A stretch of 64,000 bases of DNA from Nocardia arizonensis (GTDB lineage: Bacteria; Actinomycetota; Actinomycetes; Mycobacteriales; Mycobacteriaceae). The translations under genes and the position numbers were made by a program. Each line of letters begins with the position of its first letter. Within the stretch, counting starts at the first letter, position 1. Under the pieces are notes generated by a model that worked only from the letters and a program-made list of their open reading frames with translations, searched no databases and had not been told where the DNA came from. The DNA lies in assembly GCF_001310275.1 (NCBI RefSeq), contig NZ_LGYZ01000014.1, positions 19,529-83,528 of the forward strand, read 5' to 3'. Below are positions 7,260-16,035 of the stretch, piece by piece.

Positions 7260-8672
7260 ATGAACGGCGACGACCCCCAGTTCAACGCCCCAAGGCGCCG
7301 GGTGCCGCCGCCACCCCCGGGACAGCACGGCGATCCGCGCCGCCCGCCGCCGCGCCCACACAGCGAGCAGCGCCCGCCGCGGGAGCAGCGGCAGCATCCC
7401 GACCCGCGGCAGCGTCCCGACGCGCATCGCCCGCCGCCCGATCGCGGTCAGGCGCCACGGCAGGTTGAGCCGACCAAGGTCATGCGACGTGACGAGGAGC
7501 ACGCTCCGCCACTTGCCTATTCCCAGCGCCCGCCCGAGCCGGGTGTGCGTCACGCCCCGCCGCCGCGCGCCCAGCAGCGGACTCACACACCCGAACGTCG
7601 CGATGATCGGCACGCCGCGGGTCGGCACGCGCCGACCCAGCTCCCGCAGCCGTATCGCGAGGACCCGCCGCCTGCGGGCCCGCCCGGCGGGCGGCGCGGC
7701 GCCCGCGCCCCCGAGCCGCCGCGCCGGCGCCGCAAACGCCATCCGTTCCGCTGGTTCCTGATCATTCTGTTGGTTCTGATCCTCGCGGTGGTCGGCGCCG
7801 TTTTCCATCTGGACGGCAAACTGACCCGCATCGACGCGCTGACGAGCTACGCGAATCGGGTCGGCGACACCCCGGGCACCAACTGGCTGCTGGTCGGCTC
7901 GGACGGCCGCGGCGGATTGTCCGAGGAGCAGGAACGTGAACTCGCGACCGGCGGCGAGGTAGGCCCAGAGCGCACCGACACCATCATGCTGGTGCACATT
8001 CCGAAATCGGGGAAGACGACTCTGGTCAGCCTGCCGCGCGATTCCTATGTGTCCATCCCGGGCAATGGCAAGGACAAATTGAACGCGGCCTTCGCCATCG
8101 GCGGCCCGCAATTGCTGGTGCAGACCGTGGAGATCGCGACCGGTCTGCACATCGATCACTACGCGCAGGTCGGCTTCGCCGGATTCGCAGGCATCGTCGA
8201 CGCGCTCGGCGGTATCGATGTCTGCGTCCCCAAGGCGATCGATGATCCGCTCGCGGGCATCAATATCCCGGAGGGTTGTCAGAAGATGGACGGCCCGACC
8301 GCCCTGGGATTCGTGCGCAGCCGCGCCACCGCACTGGCCGATATCGACCGCATGAACAATCAGCGCCTCTTCATGTCGGCGCTGTTGCGGAAAGCCACCA
8401 GCGGCGCGACCCTCGCCAATCCGCTGCGGTTGTGGCCGCTGGCCTCCGATACGGTCGGCTCGCTGAAGGTCGACGAGGGTGATCACCTGTGGGACCTGGG
8501 CCGACTCGGCTGGTCACTGCGCGGCGAGAGCGTCACCACGACCGTGCCCATCGGGGGATTCGACGACACCGACAGCGGCAACGTCCTGCTGTGGGACAAG
8601 GCCAAGGCGGGCCGGTTCTTCGAGGCGCTTGCCTCGGATCAGCAGATTCCCGAGGATCTGCTCACGCGGTGA
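7260..8672 (+). CDS. LCP (LytR-CpsA-Psr) family protein
   Basis: The 470-residue protein has a long, Pro/Arg-rich cytoplasmic N-terminus (residues 1-160), one membrane segment at about 164-182 (WFLIILLVLILAVVGAVF), and an extracellular LCP domain. Conserved elements include NWLLVGSDGRGG, the Asp/Arg pair in RTDTIMLVHIPK, SLPRDSYV, and the distal FVRSRATALADIDRMNNQR. LCP enzymes transfer lipid-linked glycopolymers onto peptidoglycan; in this group, arabinogalactan attachment is the usual role. Position matches the Rv3840-type LCP gene. The proline-rich tail could serve as a protein interaction or phosphorylation region, which is inference. Confidence 0.93.
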   Translation: MNGDDPQFNAPRRRVPPPPPGQHGDPRRPPPRPHSEQRPPREQRQHPDPRQRPDAHRPPPDRGQAPRQVEPTKVMRRDEEHAPPLAYSQRPPEPGVRHAPPPRAQQRTHTPERRDDRHAAGRHAPTQLPQPYREDPPPAGPPGGRRGARAPEPPRRRRKRHPFRWFLIILLVLILAVVGAVFHLDGKLTRIDALTSYANRVGDTPGTNWLLVGSDGRGGLSEEQERELATGGEVGPERTDTIMLVHIPKSGKTTLVSLPRDSYVSIPGNGKDKLNAAFAIGGPQLLVQTVEIATGLHIDHYAQVGFAGFAGIVDALGGIDVCVPKAIDDPLAGINIPEGCQKMDGPTALGFVRSRATALADIDRMNNQRLFMSALLRKATSGATLANPLRLWPLASDTVGSLKVDEGDHLWDLGRLGWSLRGESVTTTVPIGGFDDTDSGNVLLWDKAKAGRFFEALASDQQIPEDLLTR

Positions 8673-8780
8673 GCGCGCGAGAATTGTTTCTCGCGGGCAG
8701 GCCGGTGAAAGAAAAGGCAATTACGCCGTGATCGTGCGGTATTTATTCGATCGAGATATGGGCGTCGAAGCATCCGGCGA

Positions 8781-8814
8781 AGGCCCAGCCCGTCGCGACG
8801 GGCTGGGCCTTTCA
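8781..8814. terminator. Perfect inverted repeat, likely bidirectional terminator
   Basis: AGGCCCAGCCCGTCG at 8781-8795 is followed directly by its exact reverse complement at 8796-8810 and then TTTC. The stem is very stable, and the T-run suits the plus-strand LCP gene. On the minus strand it lies about 70 bases beyond the stop of the putative 18-residue peptide gene, so it may end both transcripts. Confidence 0.75.
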
Positions 8815-8879
8815 CTGGTCTCAGTGGTGGTCGCAGTGTGCGCTAACGACCACGGGATCGAATTGCGTAAGGCCGGTTC

Positions 8880-8936
8880 CTACGAGGCACTCAGCGAGCT
8901 GAGCAGCGACGTGAGCAGCGCGACAAGCAGTTCCAT
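8880..8936 (-). CDS. Putative 18-residue amphipathic peptide
   Basis: ATG at 8936 opens an 18-codon frame reading MELLVALLTSLLSSLSAS, ended by TAG at 8880. Leucine pairs recur every four residues (3-4, 7-8, 11-12, then 15), with Ser/Thr between, so an amphipathic or membrane-inserting helix is expected. GAGGAAAG and AGGA ribosome-binding-like sites lie just upstream (8946-8953 and nearer), a TAAACT -10-like box lies at 9020-9025, and the strong inverted repeat at 8781-8810 lies downstream. The parts of an independent small gene are present, but expression is unproven. Type I toxin-like or phenol-soluble-modulin-like peptides are possible comparisons only. Confidence 0.35.
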   Translation of the reverse strand: MELLVALLTSLLSSLSAS

Positions 8937-9088
8937 GGTGTCCTACTTTCCTCATCTGATCGGTGTGGTCTCCCGCACCGTCACCATCTTTCGGTGATGG
9001 GGAGAACCTAACCGAGCAAAGTTTAGAAAGGAGCGTTTTTCACAAAATTACTGCCCGGGAATTCAGCGCGCCCGGTCAGGACCCGGAT

Positions 9089-10009
9089 TCAGCGCAGAGT
9101 GACCTGGCGGGAACGCAGACCGTCGCGCGAACGACGCTCCTCCGAGGTCAGCGGCGCGTCCACGGCCACCGCGGCAGCCAGCCGGGCGCCGAATTCCTTC
9201 GCCGCGTCCACCCACTCGTCAGCGTGCCGCTCGGGATCGAGATCGAAGACCGGAACCAGCAGCCCGTGCGTGCGGAACGAGCCCGCGAACCGCGAACCCT
9301 CCCCCAGATGCAGACCGCCAGACGCGTGCAACCGCGCCAGGGCCAACATCAGATCGTCCTCGTTCTCCGGCCGCACCCAGCGGATATGCGCCTTCTCGCC
9401 TGCACCGACCCACCAGGCCGCACCGATCGCGTCCGGCCCGAGATCCAACCGCGCCGAAGGCATGATCGCCTGCTTGGCCTGCTCGATGGTCAACGCGACC
9501 TGCGGATCGGGCTGCACGCCCTCGGGCACCCACCAGTCGAAATCCTGATGCACGGTGAGTTCCAGATCAGCGCCGGGATCGATGACATCGGCAAGCCCGG
9601 GACCGCCCTCGACGGTGGATACCTCGCTCAGCGAGTCACCGGGTTCGGCCGACTGCGTCCACAGGATCGCCGCGGCGATATCGGCCGACGGATCCGCGCT
9701 CTGCGCCTGCACCTGCACACCGACGAATCCGGTCGGCTGATCGCCCGCGCGCACCAGTGCCGCCACCGCACCCGGCAGTACCGTGGCGAGCACCACCGAA
9801 CGCTCGGCGGCCACATCCGGCGACAGTTTCAGCGTCGCCGTCGCCGACGGCACGAATTCACGAAGGGCGACCAGATCGCACTCGGCCGCCAGACCTTCGA
9901 ACGGACGTGTGACCGTCTGCGCCGCCTGCTCTTGCGCGGCCTTGCGCTCGGCCAGCCGCTGCGCCCGGTTCCCTCCGGGCTTCGGAGTGTTGCGCTTGCT
10001 CTTTCCCAC
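9089..10009 (-). CDS. DUF5926 family protein
   Basis: The 306-residue soluble protein has a basic, Lys/Arg-rich N-terminus (MGKSKRNTPKPGGNRAQRL) that resembles nucleic-acid-binding tails. A conserved actinobacterial core follows, with DFDWWVPEGVQPDP, AAWWVGAGEKAHIRWVRPENEDDLM and GGLHLGEGSRFAGSFRTHGLLVPVFDL. The family has no established function. It starts 24 bases after the GDPD stop and is the last gene of the rhodanese-DUF4328-GDPD-DUF5926 minus-strand run. Confidence 0.85.
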   Translation of the reverse strand: MGKSKRNTPKPGGNRAQRLAERKAAQEQAAQTVTRPFEGLAAECDLVALREFVPSATATLKLSPDVAAERSVVLATVLPGAVAALVRAGDQPTGFVGVQVQAQSADPSADIAAAILWTQSAEPGDSLSEVSTVEGGPGLADVIDPGADLELTVHQDFDWWVPEGVQPDPQVALTIEQAKQAIMPSARLDLGPDAIGAAWWVGAGEKAHIRWVRPENEDDLMLALARLHASGGLHLGEGSRFAGSFRTHGLLVPVFDLDPERHADEWVDAAKEFGARLAAAVAVDAPLTSEERRSRDGLRSRQVTLR

Positions 10010-10033
10010 GGATGGTCAAACTACTACCCCGCA

Positions 10034-10795
10034 CTAGCCGAGCAGCGCTTTGGTGCGTCCGGGGTGATTGGTGGCGACCCAACTGACCCCGAGATCGGCG
10101 CACAACCGCACGTCGCCGGGATCGTCGACGGTCCAGCAGTAGGTGGCACGGCCCGCCGCGGCGGCCTTGTCGACCAGATCGGGATGATCGCGCAAGGTCG
10201 TCACCGAGGGGCCGACGGCCGTCGCGCCCACCGTGGTCGCCGCGCTACCGCCCAGGTAACGCGAGGACTCGCCGAGCAGGACGGTCGGGAGCAGGGGCGC
10301 GGCGCGGCGGATGCGCCAGACCGCGGTGGCGGCGAAGGACATCACGACCGCGCGCGAGTGGTCGGCCGAAGCCGGGGCCGCGATGCCGAACCGCTGGAGT
10401 TCGGCCAGCAGTTTGTTCTCCACCAGCGCGCCGTAGCGCACCGGATGTTTGGTCTCGATGAACAGTTTGGTCGGTCTGCTGCGCCAGTCCAGCACCAGGC
10501 CGATCAATTCGCTCAGCGTCAGCACCGAGGCCGGCTCACCGTCGCCACCGAAGTCGAGTTCGCGAAGCTCGTCGAGGGTCATCTCGCTGACCAGGCCGGA
10601 ACCGGAGGAGGTGCGGTCGACCGTGCGGTCGTGTACGCAGACCAGATGTCCGTCCCGGGTGAGCCGTACATCGCATTCCACACCGTCGGCGCCCTCCTCG
10701 AGCGCCAGTTCGTACGCGGCGAGCGTGTGCTCGGGGCGCGCCGCCGAGGCTCCCCGGTGCGCGACCACGAACGGCGCGCGACTGCCCTGGCTCAC
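10034..10795 (-). CDS. glpQ1: Glycerophosphodiester phosphodiesterase
   Basis: The 253-residue enzyme hydrolyses glycerophosphodiesters to glycerol-3-phosphate and an alcohol. The GDPD catalytic set is intact: His13-Arg14 in VAHRGASAARPEHT, Glu40 and Asp42 in GVECDVRLT, and His55 in VCVHDRT. No signal peptide is visible, so it acts in the cytoplasm, presumably on turned-over phospholipid head groups. Its ATG overlaps the stop of the DUF4328 gene in an ATGA junction. The symbol follows the syntenic mycobacterial gene Rv3842c. Confidence 0.92.
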   Translation of the reverse strand: MSQGSRAPFVVAHRGASAARPEHTLAAYELALEEGADGVECDVRLTRDGHLVCVHDRTVDRTSSGSGLVSEMTLDELRELDFGGDGEPASVLTLSELIGLVLDWRSRPTKLFIETKHPVRYGALVENKLLAELQRFGIAAPASADHSRAVVMSFAATAVWRIRRAAPLLPTVLLGESSRYLGGSAATTVGATAVGPSVTTLRDHPDLVDKAAAAGRATYCWTVDDPGDVRLCADLGVSWVATNHPGRTKALLG

Positions 10796-11904
10796 TTGGC
10801 CATAACCTCCTCGTGCTTACGATCCACGGCGTTGCCGGTATCCCGATCTTCGGCGATGTCCTCGGTCGCCGCATTTCGGGCCGCCGCAGTCCGGGCCGCC
10901 GCAGTCCGGGCCGTCGACTCTTCCTCCCCCGCGGCGGCTTCGTCCGCCACGTGACCGGGATGGACCGGTTCGATGACCGGCGCCACCGGTTCGGCGGCGA
11001 CCACCCACCGGCGCTCGGTCCGCGTGCCGCCGAGCAGATTCCGGCCATCGAGGTAGCGCAGCACCCACAAGGTCAGCACGGCCAGCGTCGCGGCCCAGAT
11101 ATCGGTGAACGCAGTGAACAGGACGCCGTCGGCCTTGGCCTGCAAGGAATCCGCGGTCCGCCACAGCAGCGCCGCCGCGACCAGCGCCCCGCCCGCCAGC
11201 CAGGCGCACCACCAGATCCGCACCGCGCGCAGGGCGCGCGGATCGGCGGCGGTGCGCGCCAGCTCGGTGAGGAACACGCCGGGCCAGAGCAAGTTGATTA
11301 CCGGAATCAGACTGCCGAGCGCGAGGGTGCGCGGCGCGCGCGGATCACGGTGCCCCGCCCGCGCGTAGGCGGCGGCGCGGGTGTCGATCAGCCACACCAC
11401 CGCTGCGATGGCGGCGGCGAAGCCCGCGGCCATCGCCAAGGTGCTCGAGGCGGTGACGAGGGCGTCGGACAGTCGCAACAGCCACGGGTCGATCAGGCGG
11501 GTGCGGTTGCGCAGCAGGATTCCGTAGCGCAGCAGTTCACTGAGTCCGGCGAGCCCGAACATCGTCGCGGTGAGGATCAGCAGGGTGTGCACACGCGCGC
11601 CGAAGCCCGCGAAACGGCGCGGGCGCGGCGCCGCCGGGGCGGGGGGGCGATCGGCCAGACCCCAGGTCGGCATGTGGTCGTAGGCGGGGGTCCGGGTAGG
11701 AGACGCGACCGAGGCGCTGTGCGCGGGGCGGTTGCGGTGATCGGGTCGCCGCGCCACCCACCGGTAGTTGCGGCGCTCGGGCGGGCCGTCGATCGGTCCG
11801 GGCGAGAGCAGGACGCCGCGGCAGCGCGGGCACCAGTGCATCGGGGCGCCCTGCACCCCCCAGCGCGCGCCGCAGCGCGCACACGGCTGCACGACCGTAC
11901 TCAT
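10792..11904 (-). CDS. DUF4328 membrane protein with N-terminal zinc ribbon
   Basis: The 370-residue protein begins with a four-cysteine zinc ribbon (Cys8, Cys11, Cys25, Cys28: CARC...CPRC). A Pro/Arg-rich linker and a DUF4328 region with about five membrane segments follow, the latter including SLIPVINLLWPGVFLTELAR. The C-terminus holds short Ala/Arg/Thr repeats (TARTAAARTAAARNAA), encoded by a 15-base unit repeated around 10875-10915. The ATG at 11904 follows GAGGAGG and is preferred over a start 17 codons upstream. It is coupled to the GDPD gene. The function is unknown, and it matches the Rv3843c position. Confidence 0.85.
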   Translation of the reverse strand: MSTVVQPCARCGARWGVQGAPMHWCPRCRGVLLSPGPIDGPPERRNYRWVARRPDHRNRPAHSASVASPTRTPAYDHMPTWGLADRPPAPAAPRPRRFAGFGARVHTLLILTATMFGLAGLSELLRYGILLRNRTRLIDPWLLRLSDALVTASSTLAMAAGFAAAIAAVVWLIDTRAAAYARAGHRDPRAPRTLALGSLIPVINLLWPGVFLTELARTAADPRALRAVRIWWCAWLAGGALVAAALLWRTADSLQAKADGVLFTAFTDIWAATLAVLTLWVLRYLDGRNLLGGTRTERRWVVAAEPVAPVIEPVHPGHVADEAAAGEEESTARTAAARTAAARNAATEDIAEDRDTGNAVDRKHEEVMAK

Positions 11905-11965
11905 GGCTGCCTCCTCAGCGACGGCGACCGGTGTGCGTCGATTCGATCGGCGCACCTCGTCCTCG

Positions 11966-12328
11966 TCAGTAGATCTTCGCCTGCCTGCCGCCGTCGGCGA
12001 TCAGCGGCCGTCCGGCCCGCTGCCAGGCCACCATCCCGTCGCTCACGTTGATCGGCTCGAATCCGACATGTGCCAGATATCTGACCACTTCGACGGACCG
12101 GCCGCCCTGTCGGCAGACGACATACAGGTCGATGTCGTAGTCGAGTTCGTCGATCCGCGCGGGCACGTCGACCATCGGGATGTGGATCGCGCCCGGTGCG
12201 TGTCCGAGCTCCCATTCGTCGTCCTCGCGGACGTCGAGCAGGATCGCCCGCACACCCGCGGGGCCGGTCCGGTCGAATTCGCCGGGCACGTCCCTGGCCG
12301 GAATCGACGCGATCTCGGAGCTTGTCAC
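11966..12328 (-). CDS. Rhodanese-like domain protein
   Basis: A 120-residue single-domain rhodanese with catalytic Cys72 in the active-site loop VVCRQGGRS and the family elements LLDVREDDEWELGHAPGAIHIP and DGMVAWQRAGRPL. It probably carries a persulfide sulfur or acts as a thiosulfate:cyanide sulfurtransferase; the physiological acceptor is unknown. No signal peptide is visible. It is the first gene of the minus-strand run with DUF4328, GDPD and DUF5926, 61 bases before the next start. Confidence 0.93.
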   Translation of the reverse strand: MTSSEIASIPARDVPGEFDRTGPAGVRAILLDVREDDEWELGHAPGAIHIPMVDVPARIDELDYDIDLYVVCRQGGRSVEVVRYLAHVGFEPINVSDGMVAWQRAGRPLIADGGRQAKIY

Positions 12329-12466
12329 GATTCGATCCTGCCACGACCGCCGCGATACGGGGGAGTACCGGTCCGGCGCGGACCCTGTCGGGACATCGGG
12401 GGAATTTCAAACTTAGAGTTTGTTATTTGCGGCATTTCCCGCTCGATACCCCGTTGTCGATGCGAG

Positions 12467-12496
12467 TTATCCACATAATCCACAAACTGATCCACA
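12467..12496 (+). promoter_or_regulatory. Cluster of three DnaA-box-like sites
   Basis: TTATCCACA at 12467-12475 is a perfect consensus DnaA box. TAATCCACA follows immediately at 12476-12484, and TGATCCACA lies at 12488-12496, all in one orientation. CCACA-GCT-TGTGG at 12492-12504 adds a short palindrome. The whole 506-base gap 12329-12834 has no convincing gene, is locally AT-richer, and also carries short tandem repeats around 12550-12600 (ACCCGACAACG, CGAACACCGG). This is not the usual oriC context, since dnaA, dnaN and rpmH are absent. Confidence 0.6.
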
Positions 12497-12834
12497 GCTT
12501 GTGGTCCTTCCCGGGACAAAGCCGCGTGGCTCGACGGTCGAGCAGAACGATCGACAACGACCCGACAACGACCCGACAACACTGGCGAACACCGGCGAAC
12601 ACCACGCCCCAGCCCGTCCCGCCGCGAACGCGAAGCGTTGCGAACGACCGTTCCGGAACTCCCCTCCTGACATCCCGGAGCGGTCATTCGCCGCCACGGC
12701 GGAACCGGTGCCCGATTTGGTTCCGACAACAACTTGGACGCCGCTCGCACCGATTCGGTTCCATCGAAATTCGGCGAACACCACCGAAAAGTGAAATACG
12801 CGGTTCCCGCGTGGGGGGTCGGTAGCCTGGTCGC

Positions 12835-13446
12835 ATGAACGCGAGCAGGGGGCTTGTCGACGGATTGGACACAACCGGACTCGATACCGCGCTGGCGGAG
12901 GCGAAATGCCTCGGCGTCCAAGTCGACGCCGCGGCCCGCACACTGCGACTCGACCTCGAGGTGCTGACATTGACCGCCGACGGGCGGACGATCAACGATC
13001 ACCGGGTCGGATTGACCTTCACCGGAGTCGGACGCGTCGCCGCATCCCTGCGCGAACAGCGCTGGGACGATACCGAACCCCGGGTGCTGCCACTGCAACT
13101 CGATGGACTCGCCGAGGCCATCCGCAGTTTCGGCGGCGGCAGGCTGCACGGCTGGGAGTTCGTCGACCTCGACGACAGCGGCTGGACGCTGTGGAGCGAA
13201 TTGCTCAGCTTCGACACCGCCATCGACAACCACATCTGCCCGCACGTCATCGAGTTCTCCCAAGAAGAGGGCATCGACCCGCGCGAGCTCGACGTGCGTG
13301 TGTGGTTCGACGGCATGAGCATCCACGACGCCGACGGTCGCGAAGTCCCGATCGCCGAGTTCATCGCGGGCGGGGCGCGGTGGTGGGCGGCGCACGCCGC
13401 GGCCGATCCGCGAACCATCCGCCCCGGCATCGTGCCGCCGCTCTGA
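12835..13446 (+). CDS. Hypothetical protein
   Basis: A 203-residue acidic soluble protein ([17 protein letters not shown]...) that I do not recognise. Notable stretches are [36 protein letters not shown] and [21 protein letters not shown]. The start is the only ATG that fits the codon bias, about 350 bases beyond the DnaA-box cluster. No catalytic motif, signal peptide or membrane segment is visible. It lies upstream of sodA with a 218-base gap, so it is probably a separate transcript. Confidence 0.75.
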   Translation: MNASRGLVDGLDTTGLDTALAEAKCLGVQVDAAARTLRLDLEVLTLTADGRTINDHRVGLTFTGVGRVAASLREQRWDDTEPRVLPLQLDGLAEAIRSFGGGRLHGWEFVDLDDSGWTLWSELLSFDTAIDNHICPHVIEFSQEEGIDPRELDVRVWFDGMSIHDADGREVPIAEFIAGGARWWAAHAAADPRTIRPGIVPPL

Positions 13447-13664
13447 AGTCCGTCCGCCCACTGGCTCGCGGCGGTGGGACATGGTTCGATCGAATGCGCG
13501 CGGGTACGACGAGAGACGAAGTTCGCCATCAGACGGGTCGGCCCGCGGGGGCAGCCGGAATAGCGGGGGCTTCGGACCGGGTTGGACCCTGCGGGTGTAC
13601 GAATGATGGCTGGGGTGCGCGCGAGAGTCCGGGCGCATCCGGCCCGACATTAGGAAGGGACATC

Positions 13665-14288
13665 GTGGCTGAGTACACGCTGCCAGATCTGGATTACGAC
13701 TACAGCGCCCTGGAGCCCCATATCTCCGGGCAGATCAACGAGATTCATCATTCCAAGCACCATGCCGCCTATGTCGCGGGCGTGAACACCGCCCTCGAGA
13801 AGCTGGAAGCGGCTCGCGAGGCAGGCGATCACGGCGCCATCTTCCTGTTCGAGAAGAATCTCGCCTTCCACCTCGGCGGTCACGTCAACCACTCGATCTG
13901 GTGGAAGAACCTGTCCCCCAACGGCGGTGACAAGCCGGTCGGCGAGCTCGCCGCCGCCATAGACGACCAGTTCGGTTCGTTCGACAAGTTCCGCGCGCAG
14001 TTCACCGCGGCCGCCAACGGCCTGCAGGGTTCGGGCTGGGCCGTTCTCGGCTACGACACCCTCGGCCAGAAGTTGCTGACCTTCCAGCTCTACGATCAGC
14101 AGGCCAACGTGCCGCTCGGCATCATCCCGCTGCTCCAGGTCGACATGTGGGAGCACGCGTTCTACCTCCAGTACAAGAACGTCAAGGCCGACTATGTGAC
14201 AGCGTTCTGGAACGTCGTCAACTGGGAGGACGTGCAGGAGCGTTTCGCCCGCGCTGTCAGCCAGGGCAAGGGCCTCATCTTCGGCTGA
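13665..14288 (+). CDS. sodA: Superoxide dismutase (Fe/Mn family)
   Basis: The 207-residue enzyme dismutates superoxide. Metal ligands are His28, His76, Asp160 and His164, exactly as in the mycobacterial SodA numbering. The catalytic-pocket motifs [27 protein letters not shown] and [11 protein letters not shown] are intact. Position 145 is Gln (YDQQ), where the Fe-dependent M. tuberculosis enzyme has His; Gln there is associated with manganese-type enzymes, so Mn preference is inferred. The GTG start follows AGGAAGGGA. No signal peptide is present. A terminator follows. Confidence 0.96.
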   Translation: MAEYTLPDLDYDYSALEPHISGQINEIHHSKHHAAYVAGVNTALEKLEAAREAGDHGAIFLFEKNLAFHLGGHVNHSIWWKNLSPNGGDKPVGELAAAIDDQFGSFDKFRAQFTAAANGLQGSGWAVLGYDTLGQKLLTFQLYDQQANVPLGIIPLLQVDMWEHAFYLQYKNVKADYVTAFWNVVNWEDVQERFARAVSQGKGLIFG

Positions 14289-14307
14289 TCCCGCCCCATT
14301 CGCACCC

Positions 14308-14342
14308 GGACCCCCGCCGCGCACACCGTGCGGCGGGGGTCC
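14308..14342 (+). terminator. Rho-independent-like terminator of sodA
   Basis: GGACCCCCGCCGC pairs perfectly with GCGGCGGGGGTCC across a nine-base loop, 20 bases after the sodA stop. There is no long T-run, which is common for actinobacterial terminators. Confidence 0.7.
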
Positions 14343-14470
14343 CGCGTATCGGGCCACCGACATGGCCGGCACTCTCTGGTACTTGTGTGCCAGGTGACAC
14401 CTGGGTCATTGTCGGATTCCACAGTTCGAGGACGGGCAAAGCCGCCCCCGGTTCCATGACGGGAGGCATC

Positions 14471-14998
14471 ATGCGTGCAAACGAACCCATCGGCATCACG
14501 CCGTTCCACGCGAGCGGGTCACTGAGAGGCTTCGTCATCTCCGGCCGCTGGCCGGACACCACCAAGGAATGGGCGCAGGTTCTGGTGCTCGCGGTACGGG
14601 TGGCGACGCTGCCCGGTCTGCTGACCACCTCGACCGTTTTCGGCGTCCGCGAGGAGCTGCCCGACGAACCCATGCCCGGCACCGTCGGCATGGTCATGGC
14701 CGAGGGCACGGTACTCGGCGAGCAGGCGCTGAGCCCGGGTCGGTTCGCCGATCACGTGCCGCCCGCTCTGCTGATGCTGCATCCGCCGTCGCAGACGCGA
14801 CCGTCGCTGCCCGAATGCGCGGGGGCGGCATCGGGCTGCGTGCTGCTGCCCGGCGTGCCGCATCTGGGTCTGGAACACCGCGCGGCGTGGGCCGAAGCGG
14901 AATCCGACGGTACGGTGACCTCGCTGGTCAGCCGGGTCGGACTCGATCCGATCAGTGATCCCGACACCGCGGTTCTGGCTATGCTGCTGGCCGCGTAA
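14471..14998 (+). CDS. Hypothetical protein downstream of sodA
   Basis: A 175-residue soluble protein starting MRANEPIGITPFHASGSLRG; GGGAGG precedes the ATG. Conserved-looking parts are TTKEWAQVLVLAVRVATLPGL and the C-terminal SRVGLDPISDPDTAVLAMLL. Its position, directly after sodA and before the GDT1-type transporter, matches the Rv3847-type gene of mycobacteria, whose function is not established. No membrane segment or catalytic motif is visible. Confidence 0.8.
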   Translation: MRANEPIGITPFHASGSLRGFVISGRWPDTTKEWAQVLVLAVRVATLPGLLTTSTVFGVREELPDEPMPGTVGMVMAEGTVLGEQALSPGRFADHVPPALLMLHPPSQTRPSLPECAGAASGCVLLPGVPHLGLEHRAAWAEAESDGTVTSLVSRVGLDPISDPDTAVLAMLLAA

Positions 14999-15097
14999 GG
15001 GTACCCGAAGTTCTGCGATTGGATCTCCAAACTTATTGTGCGCGCGGCGATTTGGATTGCACCCGGTTGTCAGGACCACCTCGCCGCGGGTACAGTC

Positions 15098-15222
15098 GGT
15101 AGCAGCGAAGGGGAGTAGCCCCCAATCACACAATCGACATACTGATCCGCGCACCCCGTCGGGGTCGCGGGTCCGGTTGTGTGAACCGGACTCGATTCGG
15201 TGGGCGAGACCTTCGGCCTGAC
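15098..15222 (+). ncRNA. yybP-ykoY manganese riboswitch
   Basis: The conserved 5' element GGGGAGTAGCC lies at 15110-15120 and the conserved 3' element GGGCGAGACCTTCGG at 15202-15216. The closing stem pairs CGAAGG at 15106-15111 with CCTTCG at 15210-15215, and internal helices such as CACCCCG-TCGGGGTCG are visible. The element sits in the 295-base leader of the GDT1/TMEM165 gene (ATG 15294). This class binds Mn2+ and typically switches on Mn exporters at high manganese. Downstream boundaries and the expression platform are approximate. Confidence 0.85.
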
Positions 15223-15293
15223 AAGTTCGCGTTGTCGGCCGGAGGCGTGCTCGTATTCCGGCAGGCAGGCCGAGGATCCGGGGAGCCGCACAC

Positions 15294-16028
15294 ATGGTCG
15301 CCACGATATTGCTCAGCGTCGGCATCGTCTTTCTCGCCGAACTGGGCGACAAGTCCCAGCTGATGGCACTGACGTTCGCGCTGCGCTACCGCTGGTGGGT
15401 TGTGCTCGGGGCTATCGCCACCGCTACCGCCGCCGTCCACGTCATCTCCGTCGGCGTCGGATACTTCCTCGGCGCGGCGTTGCCCGCGCGCGCCATCGCA
15501 CTGGTCGCCGCGCTGACCTTCCTCGCCGTCGGCCTCTGGAGCCTGCGCGAACACTTCGGTCCGGCGGAATCCAAGGCCCGACCTCCCGCCCCGCGCTCGG
15601 GACGCGCGCCCTACTTCGTGGTCCTCTCCGCCTTCCTGCTGGCCGAACTCGGCGACCGCACCATGTTCGCGACCGCGGCGCTGGCCACCGACAACAGCTG
15701 GTTCGGCGTGTGGATCGGCTCGACCATCGGCATGGTCGCCGCGGACGCGCTGGCCATCGGCGCGGGCATCCTGGTCGGCAAGCATCTGCCCGAACGCGTG
15801 ATCGGCGTCTGCGCGGGTCTGCTGTTCCTCTACTTCGGCGCGACCACCCTGCTCACGGCGGCGCTGCCCGATGTTGGCGCGGTGGCATGCGCGGGTATCG
15901 CGGTGATCGTCCCGGCGGTGGCGGCGGGACTGCTGCTCGCGCGGCGGCGGGCACTCGCGGCGGCGGCCGCCGAATCGGCCGAGCCGTCCGACCGCATCCG
16001 GCACGAGGCAGGCGGGCCACGGGCCTGA
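15294..16028 (+). CDS. TMEM165/GDT1 family Mn2+/Ca2+ transporter
   Basis: The 244-residue membrane protein has the two inverted repeats of the UPF0016/GDT1 family. Each carries its signature, ELGDKS at residues 16-21 and ELGDRT in the second half, whose acidic residues bind the cation. About six membrane segments are predicted, with a short Ala/Glu-rich tail. Bacterial members, such as MneA-type proteins, export manganese, and the yybP-ykoY riboswitch in the leader supports this. The stop lies seven bases from the convergent TetR stop. It is the Rv3848-position gene. Confidence 0.92.
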   Translation: MVATILLSVGIVFLAELGDKSQLMALTFALRYRWWVVLGAIATATAAVHVISVGVGYFLGAALPARAIALVAALTFLAVGLWSLREHFGPAESKARPPAPRSGRAPYFVVLSAFLLAELGDRTMFATAALATDNSWFGVWIGSTIGMVAADALAIGAGILVGKHLPERVIGVCAGLLFLYFGATTLLTAALPDVGAVACAGIAVIVPAVAAGLLLARRRALAAAAAESAEPSDRIRHEAGGPRA

Positions 16029-16035
16029 ATCAGAA

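Noticed and set aside
12329..12834. Possible chromosomal origin at the DnaA-box cluster
   Set aside because: Only three boxes and no dnaA, dnaN, recF or rpmH genes nearby; a titration or regulatory site is more likely.
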